Translations under genes and position numbers: made by a program
Shown: piece after piece, positions 1 to 8,911 of the stretch
Layout: every line of letters begins with the position of its first letter
Position numbering within the stretch: position 1 is the stretch's first letter
Source: Oceaniglobus indicus
GTDB taxonomy: Bacteria > Pseudomonadota > Alphaproteobacteria > Rhodobacterales > Rhodobacteraceae
Direction: 5' to 3'
Assembly (NCBI RefSeq): GCF_002751875.1
Contig: NZ_NMZM01000006.1
Coordinates: forward strand, 186,001-250,000
Length of the DNA stretch: 64,000 bases
The notes under the pieces: generated by a model
Database searches by the model: none
The model's input: the letters and a program-made list of their open reading frames with translations, nothing else
What the model was told of the DNA's origin: nothing

Positions 1-40
1 CCGACCAACTGACGGAATCTCCTGTCGTCAGAGACACGGA

Positions 41-77
41 AAGGCCGCAGCGCATCGTGACGCTGCGGCCTTTTTGT
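41..77 (+). terminator. Rho-independent terminator of a gene left of the window
   Basis: A perfect inverted repeat (GGCCGCAGCG, loop of about 8, CGCTGCGGCC) is followed by TTTTT on the plus strand. It probably ends a plus-strand gene lying before base 1 and is convergent with the atp operon. Confidence 0.75.
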
Positions 78-136
78 CGGGATCACACGGCCCGTGAAAA
101 GTCTGCGCGCCTGATCATCGCCGCCGATACGAACGC

Positions 137-169
137 AAAAGCCCGGCCACTTGCCAGTGACCGGGCTTT
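137..169 (-). terminator. terminator of the F0 ATP synthase operon
   Basis: The stem GCCCGGTCAC/GTGGCCGGGC (one G-U pair as minus-strand RNA) is followed by TTTTG on the minus strand. It lies 22 bases after the atpF stop, so it closes the atpI-B-E-X-F transcript. Confidence 0.75.
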
Positions 170-190
170 GCTCTTGTCATGGCCGCGGTG

Positions 191-763
191 TCAGTGAAGC
201 TTGGCTTCCACGGTCTTGATCGACTCGTCGATCAGCGCATTGGCCCGCGCGGCGTTCATGTCTTTTGCCAGAACGTCAGCGGCGGCGGCGATCGCCACCT
301 GGATCGCACGGTTGCGCACGTCGCGGATGGCGTCGGACTGCGCCGATTCGATCTGGTCCTCGGCCGCCTTCAGGCGACGCTGGATCGAGATGTCGAGATC
401 GGACTTGGCCTTCTCCGATGCCGCCTGCGCTTCGGCGCGCGCCGATGCCACGATGCGGTCGGCCTGCTCCTGCACTTCCTGCTGCTTGCGTTCGTACGAG
501 GCGAGAAGCGCCTGAGCTTCTTCGCGCAGGGCGCGCGCATCGTCCAGATCGGCACGAATGCCGGTCGCACGCTTGTCGAGCATGCCCAACAGGATGCGCG
601 GCACCTTGAAATAGACCAGCACCGCGATGAACAGGATGAACGCGATCAGGACGACGAAGTCGGTGTTCCGCAACGACAGGAACGGCCCGGACGCCGCCAG
701 GGCAGGACCGGACGACATGGCGCCGACGGCGGTGGTTGCAAGGATTTTCTTCATGTCGATCAT
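191..763 (-). CDS. atpF: ATP synthase F0 subunit b
   Basis: 190 aa. A hydrophobic N-terminal stretch and one membrane segment (about residues 36-58) are followed by a long charged, alanine-rich helix of the kind that forms the peripheral stalk linking F0 to F1. It is the last gene of the F0 operon, and its ATG overlaps the stop of the preceding b' gene by 4 bases, so the two are translationally coupled. Having two b-type genes is the normal arrangement in photosynthetic and related alphaproteobacteria. Which copy is called b and which b' rests on operon order and on the longer hydrophobic N-terminus here. Confidence 0.93.
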   Translation of the reverse strand: MIDMKKILATTAVGAMSSGPALAASGPFLSLRNTDFVVLIAFILFIAVLVYFKVPRILLGMLDKRATGIRADLDDARALREEAQALLASYERKQQEVQEQADRIVASARAEAQAASEKAKSDLDISIQRRLKAAEDQIESAQSDAIRDVRNRAIQVAIAAAADVLAKDMNAARANALIDESIKTVEAKLH

Positions 764-1314
764 CCTTTCAACCGCGCCTGCACGGCAGCGTCGATCGCCG
801 CCTGGTCCGAGGTGCCGCCCAGTGCACCGACCAGCGCGCCGGCGGTTTCCTTGGCAACCTCTTCGATGGCCGCAACGGCACCCTTGCGGATCTCGTTGAT
901 CGACGCCTCGCTTTCAGCGGACTTCGCGGCGATTTCCTCGTCGGCCTTTGCAATCGCCTGGTCCAAGTCGCCCTGGATGTCGGCCTTTGCCGCCGCGACG
1001 ATCTTGCCGGCTTCGATCCGCGCATCCGCCAGCGCCTTGTCATAGGCTTTCTCGGCGTGTTGCGCGCGCAGCTTCAGTTCTTCGGCGGCAGCGATGTGGT
1101 TGGTGATCGTCCCCTGGCGTTCGGCCAGCACGCCACCGACACGGGGCAGACCGATCCGCGTCAGGATGAAATAGATCGCGAACAGCGCGATCAGCAGCCA
1201 GAAAATCTGGTTCGGAAAGGTCGAGAAATCAAGTTGGGGCATGCCCGCCTCGATCTCTTGCGCGACCGTTTCGCCGGCGTGACCGTCCACGATCACTGGT
1301 GTCTCTGTGGCCAT
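760..1314 (-). CDS. atpX: ATP synthase F0 subunit b'
   Basis: 184 aa. A hydrophilic N-terminus of about 33 residues precedes one membrane helix (about 36-56, ending in an RIGLPRV-like turn) and a long alanine/glutamate-rich coiled coil. It is the second peripheral-stalk subunit, pairing with the downstream b subunit. It lies 74 bases after atpE and overlaps atpF by ATGA. Confidence 0.93.
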   Translation of the reverse strand: MATETPVIVDGHAGETVAQEIEAGMPQLDFSTFPNQIFWLLIALFAIYFILTRIGLPRVGGVLAERQGTITNHIAAAEELKLRAQHAEKAYDKALADARIEAGKIVAAAKADIQGDLDQAIAKADEEIAAKSAESEASINEIRKGAVAAIEEVAKETAGALVGALGGTSDQAAIDAAVQARLKG

Positions 1315-1388
1315 GTCGTCCCCCTGAAACCTTGAAATGCATCGGGCGGGCCACAGGAGCCCACCCGACCGTAAGGATCAAGCGTCGA

Positions 1389-1625
1389 TCAGACGGCAAA
1401 CATCAGCAGCAGCGCGACGAGGAACGAGAAGATCCCCAGCGCTTCCGCGAATGCGATGCCGATGAAAAGGGTCGCGGTCTGGGCAGCGGCAGCCGACGGG
1501 TTGCGCAGGGCACCCGACAGGAAGTTGCCGGCAACGTGGCCAACACCGATGGCGGCGGCACCCGAACCGATGGCAGCCAGGCCGGCGCCGATGAATTGAC
1601 CCATGTTTGCGATATCGCCTTCCAT
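1389..1625 (-). CDS. atpE: ATP synthase F0 subunit c
   Basis: 78 aa, the usual length for the proteolipid that builds the rotor ring. Two hydrophobic hairpin helices are joined by the polar RNP loop (residues 41-43), and the second helix carries the proton-binding Glu61 in a FAEALG context. A good Shine-Dalgarno sequence (AGGAGAG) precedes the ATG. The gene is separated from atpB by about 110 bases containing GC-rich inverted repeats, consistent with its needing higher expression than its neighbours. Confidence 0.97.
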   Translation of the reverse strand: MEGDIANMGQFIGAGLAAIGSGAAAIGVGHVAGNFLSGALRNPSAAAAQTATLFIGIAFAEALGIFSFLVALLLMFAV

Positions 1626-1734
1626 GTCTTCTCTCCTTACGATGGAATTAGGTTTTGATCGTATGACAGGCCCTAAGGCCCGGCGTAGCGGGGATGGGGT
1701 TGCGGCGGATCACCCGCCCGGCCCCACCGTCGTG

Positions 1735-2493
1735 TCAGTGTCCCGGATGCAGCGCGTCCTTAAGGTACACGCAGGTCAGGATGGTGAAAACATAGGCCTG
1801 GATGAACGCGACCAGCACCTCAAGCGCATAGACGCCGACCATCCCGATGATCGCCAGCGGCGCGACGGCGGTCACGGCGGCGAAGCCCGCGAACACCTTC
1901 AGCACGGCGTGACCGGCCATGATGTTGCCCGCAAGACGGATGGAGTGGCTGACCGGGCGCACGAAGAAGGAGATCAGTTCGATGATCGCCAGCACCGGGC
2001 GCAGGGCCAGGGGTGCCGAGCTGACCCAGAACAGGCCCAGGAACGCCGCGCCGTTCTTTACGAAGCCCAGAACCATCACGGTCAGGAACACGGCCAGGGC
2101 CAGAACCGCCGTCACCGCGATATGCGATGTGGTGGTGAAGGACATGGGGATCAGACCCAGGAAGTTGGCGAAGACGATGAACAGGAACAGCGTCATGATG
2201 TACGGAAAGTATTTCAGACCGTCACGACCCGAGACGTCCTCGACCATCTTGTAGATGAAGCCATAGGCAAGCTCGGCCACGGATTGGCCGCGCGACGGCA
2301 CGATGTTGCGGCCACGCGTGGCGATCACCATCAGCAGCGCGACACAGCCAACCGCCAGGGCCAGCCACAGCGTGACATTGGTAACCGTGAACATGCCCAC
2401 CGGACCGTCGCCAAAAAGCGGCTTCACGATGAATTGGTCCATCGGATGAATGCTCAGGCCGCTTCCGCCTTCCGCGCCGTTTTCGCCCGCCAT
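1735..2493 (-). CDS. atpB: ATP synthase F0 subunit a
   Basis: 252 aa polytopic membrane protein forming the proton half-channels against the c ring. The essential arginine is visible at about residue 186 in the motif [13 protein letters not shown]. The N-terminal region (HPMDQF, LFG) is typical of the alphaproteobacterial family. The gene begins 3 bases after the atpI stop, in the same transcript. Confidence 0.96.
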   Translation of the reverse strand: MAGENGAEGGSGLSIHPMDQFIVKPLFGDGPVGMFTVTNVTLWLALAVGCVALLMVIATRGRNIVPSRGQSVAELAYGFIYKMVEDVSGRDGLKYFPYIMTLFLFIVFANFLGLIPMSFTTTSHIAVTAVLALAVFLTVMVLGFVKNGAAFLGLFWVSSAPLALRPVLAIIELISFFVRPVSHSIRLAGNIMAGHAVLKVFAGFAAVTAVAPLAIIGMVGVYALEVLVAFIQAYVFTILTCVYLKDALHPGH

Positions 2494-2496
2494 CGT

Positions 2497-2838
2497 TCAA
2501 CCCTTTCCGTCCGGCGCTTCGGGATCTTGCCCGTCCGCCTGCATCGCCTTGACCTCAAGCTCTTTCGCGGTGCGCATCATCGTCTTGACACCCGCCGCAA
2601 GCCCGAGGCCCACAAAGATCAGCATGAAGACGGGCAGTGTGCCAAACAGCAGATCCAGCCCGTACCCCATGCCAAAGCCGATCCCGAGACCGGCCACAAG
2701 TTCGATCACCATCCGCCAGGCGATGTTGGCCTGGGAATAGTGTTCATCCGACCGGGGCCTGGGCCCATGTTCCGCCTTGGCGGCCGAAATCCGATCTTCC
2801 AGCGCCTTAAGTCGCGCGTCGGATGGCGGTTCGGACAT
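2497..2838 (-). CDS. atpI: AtpI, ATP synthase assembly protein
   Basis: 113 aa from the start chosen. A charged N-terminal half is followed by two membrane helices with glycine-rich [15 protein letters not shown] and a second hydrophobic segment, typical of the AtpI/gene-1 family that helps assemble the c ring. An upstream in-frame ATG at 2877 exists but lies upstream of the -10 box I find at 2865-2870, so it cannot be on the transcript. First gene of the operon. Confidence 0.88.
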   Translation of the reverse strand: MSEPPSDARLKALEDRISAAKAEHGPRPRSDEHYSQANIAWRMVIELVAGLGIGFGMGYGLDLLFGTLPVFMLIFVGLGLAAGVKTMMRTAKELEVKAMQADGQDPEAPDGKG

Positions 2839-2864
2839 GGGATACCCCCGGTCAGGTTGGGCGG

Positions 2865-2893
2865 ACACTAGAAACACGACGGGCCAGAGTCAA
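2865..2893 (-). promoter_or_regulatory. sigma70-type promoter of the atpIBEXF operon
   Basis: On the minus strand TTGACT (2893-2888), a 17-base spacer and TAGTGT (2870-2865) form a near-consensus housekeeping promoter. Transcription would begin near 2858, about 20 bases before the atpI ATG. Confidence 0.65.
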
Positions 2894-3042
2894 GACGGCG
2901 CAGGAAAGCCATAAGTATATGTTCTTAAATGCTTATTCCTCGCGCAGCCACCCGGCCAGTTCGCCCGGAACAGAGGGCACAGGCGAAAATGATATTCAAC
3001 CGCACGGTTGACCATGGAGGATCCGGGTGCCACAGGATCGCC

Positions 3043-3381
3043 ATGGCGCATCCTCTCGACATCGTTTTCTCGGCCCTCGCGGATCCCACCCGCCGCGCGA
3101 TCCTGTCGATGCTGTTGGAAGACGACATGGCCGTCACCGATGTTGCCGCGCCGTTTTCAATCTCGCTCGCGGCGATCTCGAAACATCTCGGCGTCCTGGC
3201 GCAGGCGGGTCTGATCACGCAGGAGCGTCGTGGTCGCGTGAACTGGTGCAAACTCGACCCCGACGCCCTGCGCGATGCATCGGTCTGGATGCAGGGGTTC
3301 GGGCAATTCGACGTCACGAACCTGGATGCGCTGGAGCGGTTCCTGAAGGCCGAACGGCTGTCCGACGATCCGGCCCCCTGA
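3043..3381 (+). CDS. ArsR-family (metalloregulator-type) transcriptional repressor
   Basis: 112 aa winged-helix DNA-binding protein. The N-terminal signature DIVFSALADPTRRAIL and the recognition region SLAAISKHLGVLAQAGLI are classic for the ArsR/SmtB fold, subgroup often beside SRPBCC or toxin-type genes. No cysteine pair of the arsenic or zinc sensing type is visible, so the ligand is unknown. The ATG at 3043 gives a standard N-terminus; the Shine-Dalgarno is weak. It stands alone, divergent from the atp operon. Confidence 0.88.
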   Translation: MAHPLDIVFSALADPTRRAILSMLLEDDMAVTDVAAPFSISLAAISKHLGVLAQAGLITQERRGRVNWCKLDPDALRDASVWMQGFGQFDVTNLDALERFLKAERLSDDPAP

Positions 3382-3427
3382 GCAATCAGCGTCCCATACA
3401 TGGAACACCGGACAGCCAAAACAGCAA

Positions 3428-3457
3428 AAGCCGTGACGGAAAATCACGTCACGGCCT
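3428..3457 (+). terminator. hairpin downstream of the arsR-type gene
   Basis: Inverted repeat CCGTGACG, loop of 8, CGTCACGG, flanked by AAAG and CTTG. It lies about 50 bases after the stop. The T run is short, so termination is likely but not strong. Confidence 0.5.
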
Positions 3458-3542
3458 TGCACGTCCTTAAACACGCGCCTCTCGACCCCTTGCGGAGTTA
3501 CTCACCAAGCGCGGTAGAAAGCTGTGGTCACGTCGGCTGCGA

Positions 3543-3626
3543 TCAGAGAACGAAGCTCACGATTGCCACGACGATGACGACCAGTCCGACAAGATAGATG
3601 ATATTCCGCACAATATGTCCCTTCAT
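3543..3626 (-). CDS. 27-residue single-pass membrane peptide
   Basis: An ORF of 27 codons encodes MKGHIVRNIIYLVGLVVIVV and continues as AIVSFVL: a short charged N-terminus followed by one complete hydrophobic helix. Peptides of this shape are common in Rhodobacteraceae but have no known role. There is no strong Shine-Dalgarno and an overlapping ATG in another frame lies 4 bases upstream, so translation is uncertain. The coding signal is the clean helix ending directly at a stop. Confidence 0.5.
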   Translation of the reverse strand: MKGHIVRNIIYLVGLVVIVVAIVSFVL

Positions 3627-3695
3627 TCATTTTACCGACAACACCGCAGGGTGCGAACGGTTCCATGGCCTGCAGAAATCCGCGTTGGCGAAACA

Positions 3696-3727
3696 AAAAT
3701 GGGCAGGCCATTCGGCCTGCCCATCCT
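3696..3727 (-). terminator. terminator of the secreted small protein gene
   Basis: Stem ATGGGCAGGCC/GGCCTGCCCAT with a 4-base loop, followed on the minus strand by TTTTGTTT. It lies about 35 bases after the stop of the gene at 3760-4170. Confidence 0.8.
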
Positions 3728-3759
3728 GCGATACGAGGTCAGCTGCTTGCGCGCTGCGA

Positions 3760-4170
3760 TCAGGTGTCCGGCGTCGTCGTGGTGGACGAGCTGCCGTCGT
3801 TCAGGACAACGACCAGCGCCAGCAGAGCCGCGGCACCGCCGATGACTGCACCGCTGTTCGCCATGCCTGCGCCTGCGGGCAGATCGCCGGCAACGCTGGA
3901 CATGTTGGCGCCGGTCGGCGCGAAGTCAGCGGCGTTGCAGCCGGGAACGATGACCGAAGACGATTCGCGCGCGCTGGGCGCGTCGAATGCAACGCCGGGG
4001 TACTTCGACTGAAGCACGTTGACGATGTTCGCGTTCACGGCCGCGACGTTCGCGTTGTCGCCGGAAGCGGGCATGGAGATGTTGCAGGTCGCGGCCTGCG
4101 CGCCGACTGTCGTGCCAAATGCAGCGATGGCGGAAATCGCCACGGCCTGTGCAATGTTCTTGAAGGTCAT
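3760..4170 (-). CDS. exported small protein of unknown function
   Basis: 136 aa. A clear Sec signal peptide (MTFKNIAQAV to about residue 26, AQA cleavage site) is followed by an alanine-rich domain with two cysteines that could form a disulfide. A hydrophobic segment (GGAAALLALVVVL) sits near the C-terminus, and the tail is rich in serine and threonine. I do not recognise the family. The start at 4170 was preferred to 4230 because it puts the signal peptide at the N-terminus. Monocistronic, with its own terminator. Confidence 0.72.
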   Translation of the reverse strand: MTFKNIAQAVAISAIAAFGTTVGAQAATCNISMPASGDNANVAAVNANIVNVLQSKYPGVAFDAPSARESSSVIVPGCNAADFAPTGANMSSVAGDLPAGAGMANSGAVIGGAAALLALVVVLNDGSSSTTTTPDT

Positions 4171-4278
4171 AGTGGTCCTCACCAGTTGAAATCCAATGCC
4201 ACCTTTAAACACAATGCTGCGCAGCGGCAAACCCCAAACAGAGGATCGGCGGAAAATCTCCGCTGCGCCTGAACGCCG

Positions 4279-5172
4279 TCATGACTTTTTTGCACTGCGC
4301 TCTGCAAAGAGAACACCAAGCGCGCACAAGGTCAAGAAAAGTCCGCCCAGAAACGAGAAGTCGGGAAATGGCTGACCCAGCGCACGCTGCCACAAAAGCA
4401 CCCAGACGGGCACCAGATACGTATAGGCCATGACCTTGGACGAAGGCAGGCGCAGCGACGAAAACTGTAGCAAAACAAAGGTGATGGCACTGGCAAACAC
4501 GGCCGTGTAAAGGATCGTGATCCAGACCATCAGGGGCAGCGCAGTCCAGTCAGTGGCCCTGATCGACCCCCAGGCGAACACGATCAGCACAACGCATCCG
4601 GCCAGCGATACCCCGAAGGAAAACACCGTTGCAGTTTCGCCACGGTTCAGGCGGCGCACCAGGGGCGTATAGGCCGCATGGGCCATGCAGCCCCAGAAAT
4701 AGATCATCTCGCCACGGCCGACCTCCATCCCCAGAAGCTGTGCGGGATCGCCGCGGAAAATCACCCACAATGCGCCGATCGCCCCCATGACAAGCGCCAG
4801 GGCGATCGCGCCGGTGACGGCCTGGCGCAGGAACAGCCAGCCGAAGCCGGCGGCCAGAGCCGGGGTCAGGGTGAACACCGCCGCGGCGGATACGGGCGGC
4901 GCTGTCTTCAGCCCCTCGAACATCAGCACGAAATAGCAGGCCAGCAATCCGCCCAGCACCAGATAGCGCCACGGCGCCACCCAGGTCGATCGCGACACGC
5001 CGCCGGATGCCCACGCTGCCGCCCCCACCAGGGTCGTCGCGATGATGAACCGCGCCGCGTTCAGGGCGCTCGGCGCGATGTCGTTCGCCGCCAGTGAACC
5101 CAGCGCGAATGATCCCGCCACCAGCGCCGAAAACCCCAGCATGGCCATGTGGCCCTTGATTTCAGGGGTCAT
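4279..5172 (-). CDS. EamA/DMT-superfamily transporter
   Basis: 297 aa with about ten hydrophobic helices arranged as two EamA repeats, the architecture of drug/metabolite exporters such as RhtA or YdcZ-type amino-acid exporters. The substrate is unknown. The start at 5172 overlaps the stop of the upstream LysR gene by ATGA, so the pair is translationally coupled and the regulator probably senses or controls the exported compound. A longer ORF to 5292 would run into the LysR gene and is rejected. Confidence 0.88.
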   Translation of the reverse strand: MTPEIKGHMAMLGFSALVAGSFALGSLAANDIAPSALNAARFIIATTLVGAAAWASGGVSRSTWVAPWRYLVLGGLLACYFVLMFEGLKTAPPVSAAAVFTLTPALAAGFGWLFLRQAVTGAIALALVMGAIGALWVIFRGDPAQLLGMEVGRGEMIYFWGCMAHAAYTPLVRRLNRGETATVFSFGVSLAGCVVLIVFAWGSIRATDWTALPLMVWITILYTAVFASAITFVLLQFSSLRLPSSKVMAYTYLVPVWVLLWQRALGQPFPDFSFLGGLFLTLCALGVLFAERSAKKS

Positions 5173-6068
5173 TCGCCGGTCGCTCCGGCGGTCCAGCGTT
5201 TCGCCTCGGCCTTCAGGAACGCCAGCGCCGCCTGCACCTTGACCGTTCGGTGCAGATCGACATGGGTCACCAGCCACAAGGGCGACGCCCATTCGCCGCG
5301 CGGTGCCACCATCTGCACCAGGTCGGGCATCTCGGCCGCCTCGAACACCGACAGAAACCCCATTCCCGCGCCCGCGCGCACGGCCGCGGTCACGATGTCG
5401 CTGTCGGTGCTGCGGAACGTGATCCGGTCCGCCGGCACCGTCCGGCGCAGCCAGCGATTGAACGGCGCGCGGCTGTCGTTGTCATCGGACGCGCAGAATC
5501 GGTGACGGGCCAGATCTGTGTCACCGTCCGGCCGCCCCATCGCCGCAAGATAACCCTGGCTGGCATAGATCGCGACAGGCTCGTCCAGAAACGGCTGAAC
5601 CACGTTGTCGGGATCCTTGGGCGCCGGGCCGGCACGAACGGCCACATGGGCCTCGCCGTATTCCAGGCGGAACACCCGGTCGCCGGTCAGCAATCGCACG
5701 ACCACGTCGGGATGGGCCTGTTGAAACCGCACCAGGGCGGGTGTCAGGGTGCGGGCCACATGGCCCAGCGCCGTGACGACCAGATCGCCCGAGACATGGG
5801 CCCCCTGCCCCCGGATCCGACCGGCCAGTTGCGTGAACTTCTCATCCGCCACCTTCGCCACGTCCAGAAGGTCGGCACCGGCCTCGGTCGCCGTATAGCC
5901 GCGCCCGTGCCTCTGAAACAGCTTCACGCCCAGCTGCGCCTCGAGCGAATCGATATGGCGGATCACCGTGGCATGGTGCACGCCCAGAACCTCGGCCGCG
6001 CCGCTGACCGTGCCGACGCGCGCCACATGATAGGCGGTGCGGATCTCGTCCCAGGCGGAAAGGGTCAT
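5169..6068 (-). CDS. LysR-family transcriptional regulator
   Basis: 299 aa. The N-terminal winged helix-turn-helix (YHVARVGTVSGAAEVLGVHHATVIRHIDSLE) is followed by a periplasmic-binding-protein-like effector domain. The gene is coupled to the downstream DMT exporter and divergent from the azoreductase gene; LysR regulators often control such a divergent neighbour. The start at 6068 (MTLSAWDEI) puts the DNA-binding domain at the usual distance from the N-terminus. Confidence 0.9.
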   Translation of the reverse strand: MTLSAWDEIRTAYHVARVGTVSGAAEVLGVHHATVIRHIDSLEAQLGVKLFQRHGRGYTATEAGADLLDVAKVADEKFTQLAGRIRGQGAHVSGDLVVTALGHVARTLTPALVRFQQAHPDVVVRLLTGDRVFRLEYGEAHVAVRAGPAPKDPDNVVQPFLDEPVAIYASQGYLAAMGRPDGDTDLARHRFCASDDNDSRAPFNRWLRRTVPADRITFRSTDSDIVTAAVRAGAGMGFLSVFEAAEMPDLVQMVAPRGEWASPLWLVTHVDLHRTVKVQAALAFLKAEAKRWTAGATGE

Positions 6069-6276
6069 CTCGGGCGCACCATGACGTTGCAGACTGCCGG
6101 AAACCGGCGCCCGGGCAAAAGGCAACATTCCACCCGACAGCGCAAGAGGTGCGGAACCTGCGCATCCACGCACAGACCTCTGATCGCTGCTGCGGGTGTC
6201 AAAACGATCAACCGCCCGCTAGGTGACGCCACATGCCATCCAACCCTTGTGAAATTCCTGACAACGGAGCTTGATC

Positions 6277-6882
6277 TTGACCCGTATCCTGCACATCGAC
6301 TCTTCGGTGAACCTCGAGTCATCGGTCAGCCGCCGGCTCAGCGCCGCCGTCATCGCCCGCTTTGACGACGCCACCGTGACCGTCCGCGACGTCGCGCGCC
6401 ACCCGCTGCCCCAGGTCGATAGCAGCTTCGCCGTCGCACGGGCGATCCCGCGCGCCGAACGCACGACGGAACAGCAAGCGGCGCTGAAGCTGTCCGACGC
6501 GCTGATCGCCGAGCTGCGCGCCGCGGACGTCATCGTCATCGGCGCGCCGGTCTACAACTTCTCGATCCCCGCATCTCTGAAGGCCTGGATCGATCTCGTG
6601 GCGCGCGCCGGCGAGACATTCCGCTATACTTCGGCCGGTGCCCAAGGCCTGTTGACGGGCAAGCGCGCCATCATCGCCATGGCATCGGGCGGCACATCCG
6701 CGGGTGCCGAAAACGACTTCAACACCCGTTACCTGCGCTACATTCTCGGGTTCCTGGGCATTACCGATGTCACGATCGTCGCCGCAGACGCACTGGCACG
6801 GGACGCAGAAGGCGCAATCGCCCGCGCCGAAGCCGCCATCGATGCGCTGCCCGTGGCCATCCCCCGCCACGAGCCGGCCTGA
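6277..6882 (+). CDS. azoR: FMN-dependent NADH:quinone oxidoreductase / azoreductase
   Basis: 201 aa flavodoxin-like enzyme reducing quinones and azo compounds with NADH. The family motif PVYNFSIPASLKAWIDLVAR and the following TFRYTS and SGG segments (FMN and active-site loops) are present. I choose the TTG at 6277 because GGAG at 6266-6269 lies 7 bases upstream; an in-frame TTG at 6271 is too close. Divergent from the LysR gene, which may regulate it. Confidence 0.9.
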   Translation: MTRILHIDSSVNLESSVSRRLSAAVIARFDDATVTVRDVARHPLPQVDSSFAVARAIPRAERTTEQQAALKLSDALIAELRAADVIVIGAPVYNFSIPASLKAWIDLVARAGETFRYTSAGAQGLLTGKRAIIAMASGGTSAGAENDFNTRYLRYILGFLGITDVTIVAADALARDAEGAIARAEAAIDALPVAIPRHEPA

Positions 6883-6971
6883 TCCGAACCCTGCACACCC
6901 GGGCGCACCGCAGGACGCCGGGCCTGCGGGGCGCGCCTCCGCACCCCGGGCTCGCCTGACAACATGCGCAT

Positions 6972-6994
6972 GGTGCCGGCCGCCGGCCGGCACC
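6972..6994. terminator. GC-rich hairpin between azoR and ffh
   Basis: GGTGCCGG, 7-base loop, CCGGCACC; a second outer repeat GCGCATG/CATGCGC (6966-6972 and 7005-7011) can extend it. It has no T run and lies 90 bases after azoR, so it may be a factor-assisted terminator or an insulating hairpin before the ffh promoter. Confidence 0.4.
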
Positions 6995-7015
6995 CCCCAC
7001 AGTGCATGCGCCGGC

Positions 7016-7044
7016 TTGACTTTGCCGCGCCGTCCCGCTAACGC
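7016..7044 (+). promoter_or_regulatory. promoter of ffh
   Basis: TTGACT (7016-7021), a 17-base spacer and TAACGC (7039-7044). This predicts a start near 7051 and a 5' leader of about 200 bases before the ffh ATG, which is long for a bacterial gene. Confidence 0.55.
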
Positions 7045-7075
7045 TCCGCAAACCCCGGGAGTCTCCATGTCTTCC

Positions 7076-7160
7076 GGTCCCCGCTCATACCGGGGATCGC
7101 CCCCCACCAGCGCGTTGCGCCCGTGGGGGCGTTCATGCTTTGCCTGCCCCCCGTGGGGCA
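7076..7160 (+). ncRNA. structured 5' leader of ffh (three consecutive hairpins)
   Basis: Three hairpins follow one another: GGTCCCC/GGGGATC (7077-7099); a long nested one with outer CGCCCCC/GGGGGCG and inner GCGC-GTT-GCGC (7098-7131); and TGCCCC/GGGGCA (7145-7160). They lie between the predicted promoter and ffh and contain no convincing ORF. Position and structure suggest a cis-regulatory RNA. It does not carry the GGAA-loop helix of SRP RNA. Rfam has a family named after ffh that may be related; I cannot test this here. Confidence 0.45.
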
Positions 7161-7251
7161 ATCGACGTCCGGCCCTGCCGTCCGCCGACTCTGAACAGCC
7201 GGTCCGCCACCCCGGGCGGATCTTCCGAATTCGCTCCGAAAGGCCGCGTCC

Positions 7252-8757
7252 ATGTTTGAAAATCTGTCCGAACGCCTTTCCGGCGTCTTCGACCGGCTCA
7301 CCAAACAGGGCGCCCTGTCGGAAGACGATGTCAAAACCGCCCTGCGCGAGGTCCGCGTTGCATTGCTCGAGGCGGACGTGTCCCTTTCGGTGGCGCGCGA
7401 TTTCGTCAAGGCGGTGCAGGACAAGGCGACCGGCCAGGCGGTGACGAAATCGGTCACCCCCGGCCAGCAGGTCGTCAAGATCGTCCACGACGAACTGGTG
7501 CATGTCCTCAAGGGCGACACCGACAATCCCGGCGCATTGCGCATCGACAACCCGCCGGCGGCGATCCTGATGGTGGGCCTCCAGGGTGGCGGCAAGACGA
7601 CGACGACAGCCAAGCTGGCCCGCCGGCTGTCGGGCCGCGACGGCAAGCGTGTGCTGATGGCATCGCTCGACGTGAACCGCCCCGCCGCGATGGAGCAGCT
7701 GGCCATTCTCGGCACCCAGATCGGTGTCGATACCCTGCCCATCGTGGCGGGCCAGACACCGGTCGATATCGCCAGACGGGCGAAACAGCAGGCCAGCCTG
7801 GGCGGTTACGACGTCTACATGCTCGACACCGCCGGCCGGCTGTCCATCGACGACGAGCTGATGGACCAGGTCGCGGCCGTGCGCGACGTGGCCAACCCGC
7901 GCGAAACCCTGCTGGTGGTCGATGGCCTCACCGGTCAGGACGCCGTGCACACCGCCGAGAATTTCGACGGCCGCATCGGCATCACGGGCGTGATCCTGAC
8001 CCGGATGGACGGCGACGGACGCGGCGGCGCGGCCCTGTCCATGCGCGCGGTCACCGGCAAGCCGATCAAGTTCGTCGGCCTTGGCGAAAAGCTCGACCAG
8101 ATCGAGGAATTCCACCCCGAACGCGTCGCCGGCCGGATCCTCGGCATGGGCGACATCGTCGCGCTGGTCGAAAAGGCCCAGGAAACCATCGAGGCCGAAC
8201 AGGCCGAGCGGATGATGAAGCGCTTCCAGAAGGGTCAGTTCAACATGAACGACCTGAAGATGCAGCTTGAACAGATGCTCAAGATGGGCGGCATGGAAGG
8301 CGTGATGGGCATGATGCCCGGCATGGCCAAGATGCAGAAACAGGTCGCCGACGCGGGCTTCGATGATTCGGTGCTGCGCCGCCAGATCGCCCTGATCCAG
8401 TCGATGACCAAAAAGGAACGCGCCAACCCCGCGTTGCTCCAGGCTTCGCGCAAGAAACGCATCGCCAGGGGGGCGGGACTGGAAGTCAGCGAACTGAACA
8501 AACTTCTCAAGATGCAACGCCAGATGGGCGACATGATGAAGAAGATGGGCAAGATGGGCAAGGGCGGCGCCCTGAAACAGGCCATGCGCGGCATGTTCGG
8601 CAAGGGCGGCATGCCGTCCGAAGCTGAAATGCAGGCCGCCCAGGCCCAGATGGGCGGCGGCAAGGGTGGTGCCGGACAGCTTCCCCCAGGCTTCCCCGGC
8701 CTCGGTGGCGGCAGCGCCCTGCCTCCCGGCCTCTCCGGCTTCGGCAAGAAGAAATGA
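7252..8757 (+). CDS. ffh: signal recognition particle GTPase Ffh
   Basis: 501 aa. The N domain (1-90) contains the LLEADVS motif. The G domain has P-loop GLQGGGKTTTTAK (109-121), LDTAGR and TRMDGDGRGG. It is followed by the methionine-rich M domain (about 300-501) that binds SRP RNA and signal sequences. It delivers nascent inner-membrane proteins to FtsY/SecYEG. The M-domain tail is unusually rich in GMMP and GKGGM repeats and longer than in E. coli, as often in alphaproteobacteria. It heads the block running to rpsP. Confidence 0.97.
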   Translation: MFENLSERLSGVFDRLTKQGALSEDDVKTALREVRVALLEADVSLSVARDFVKAVQDKATGQAVTKSVTPGQQVVKIVHDELVHVLKGDTDNPGALRIDNPPAAILMVGLQGGGKTTTTAKLARRLSGRDGKRVLMASLDVNRPAAMEQLAILGTQIGVDTLPIVAGQTPVDIARRAKQQASLGGYDVYMLDTAGRLSIDDELMDQVAAVRDVANPRETLLVVDGLTGQDAVHTAENFDGRIGITGVILTRMDGDGRGGAALSMRAVTGKPIKFVGLGEKLDQIEEFHPERVAGRILGMGDIVALVEKAQETIEAEQAERMMKRFQKGQFNMNDLKMQLEQMLKMGGMEGVMGMMPGMAKMQKQVADAGFDDSVLRRQIALIQSMTKKERANPALLQASRKKRIARGAGLEVSELNKLLKMQRQMGDMMKKMGKMGKGGALKQAMRGMFGKGGMPSEAEMQAAQAQMGGGKGGAGQLPPGFPGLGGGSALPPGLSGFGKKK

Positions 8758-8761
8758 CCGT

Positions 8762-8796
8762 GGTTTTTTCTTGCCCGAAATACTCGCGCCGCAGGC
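8762..8796 (+). repeat. dispersed repeat, copy 1
   Basis: One of four copies in this window of a sequence of about 35 bases with consensus GGTTTTTTCTTGCC-GAAATACTC-CGCCG-AGGC. It begins 5 bases after the ffh stop, in the sense orientation of ffh. The others are at 13211-13244, 26322-26358 and 30021-30057. It has a T run but no stem before it. Confidence 0.7.
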
Positions 8797-8911
8797 ATCC
8801 CCGGCATGTGCAAGCGCCGCTCCCCGCAGGGGCACGCCGCGGCGCAGCCGCCGGTCATGGCGTCGCGCGGCAGCGCGTCCTTCGGGACACCTCGTCGTCG
8901 CGGGGCGCATC

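Noticed and set aside
7045-7251. SRP RNA (4.5S) gene in the ffh leader
   Set aside because: The conserved helix with GGAA loop and the AGCAGC segment are absent.
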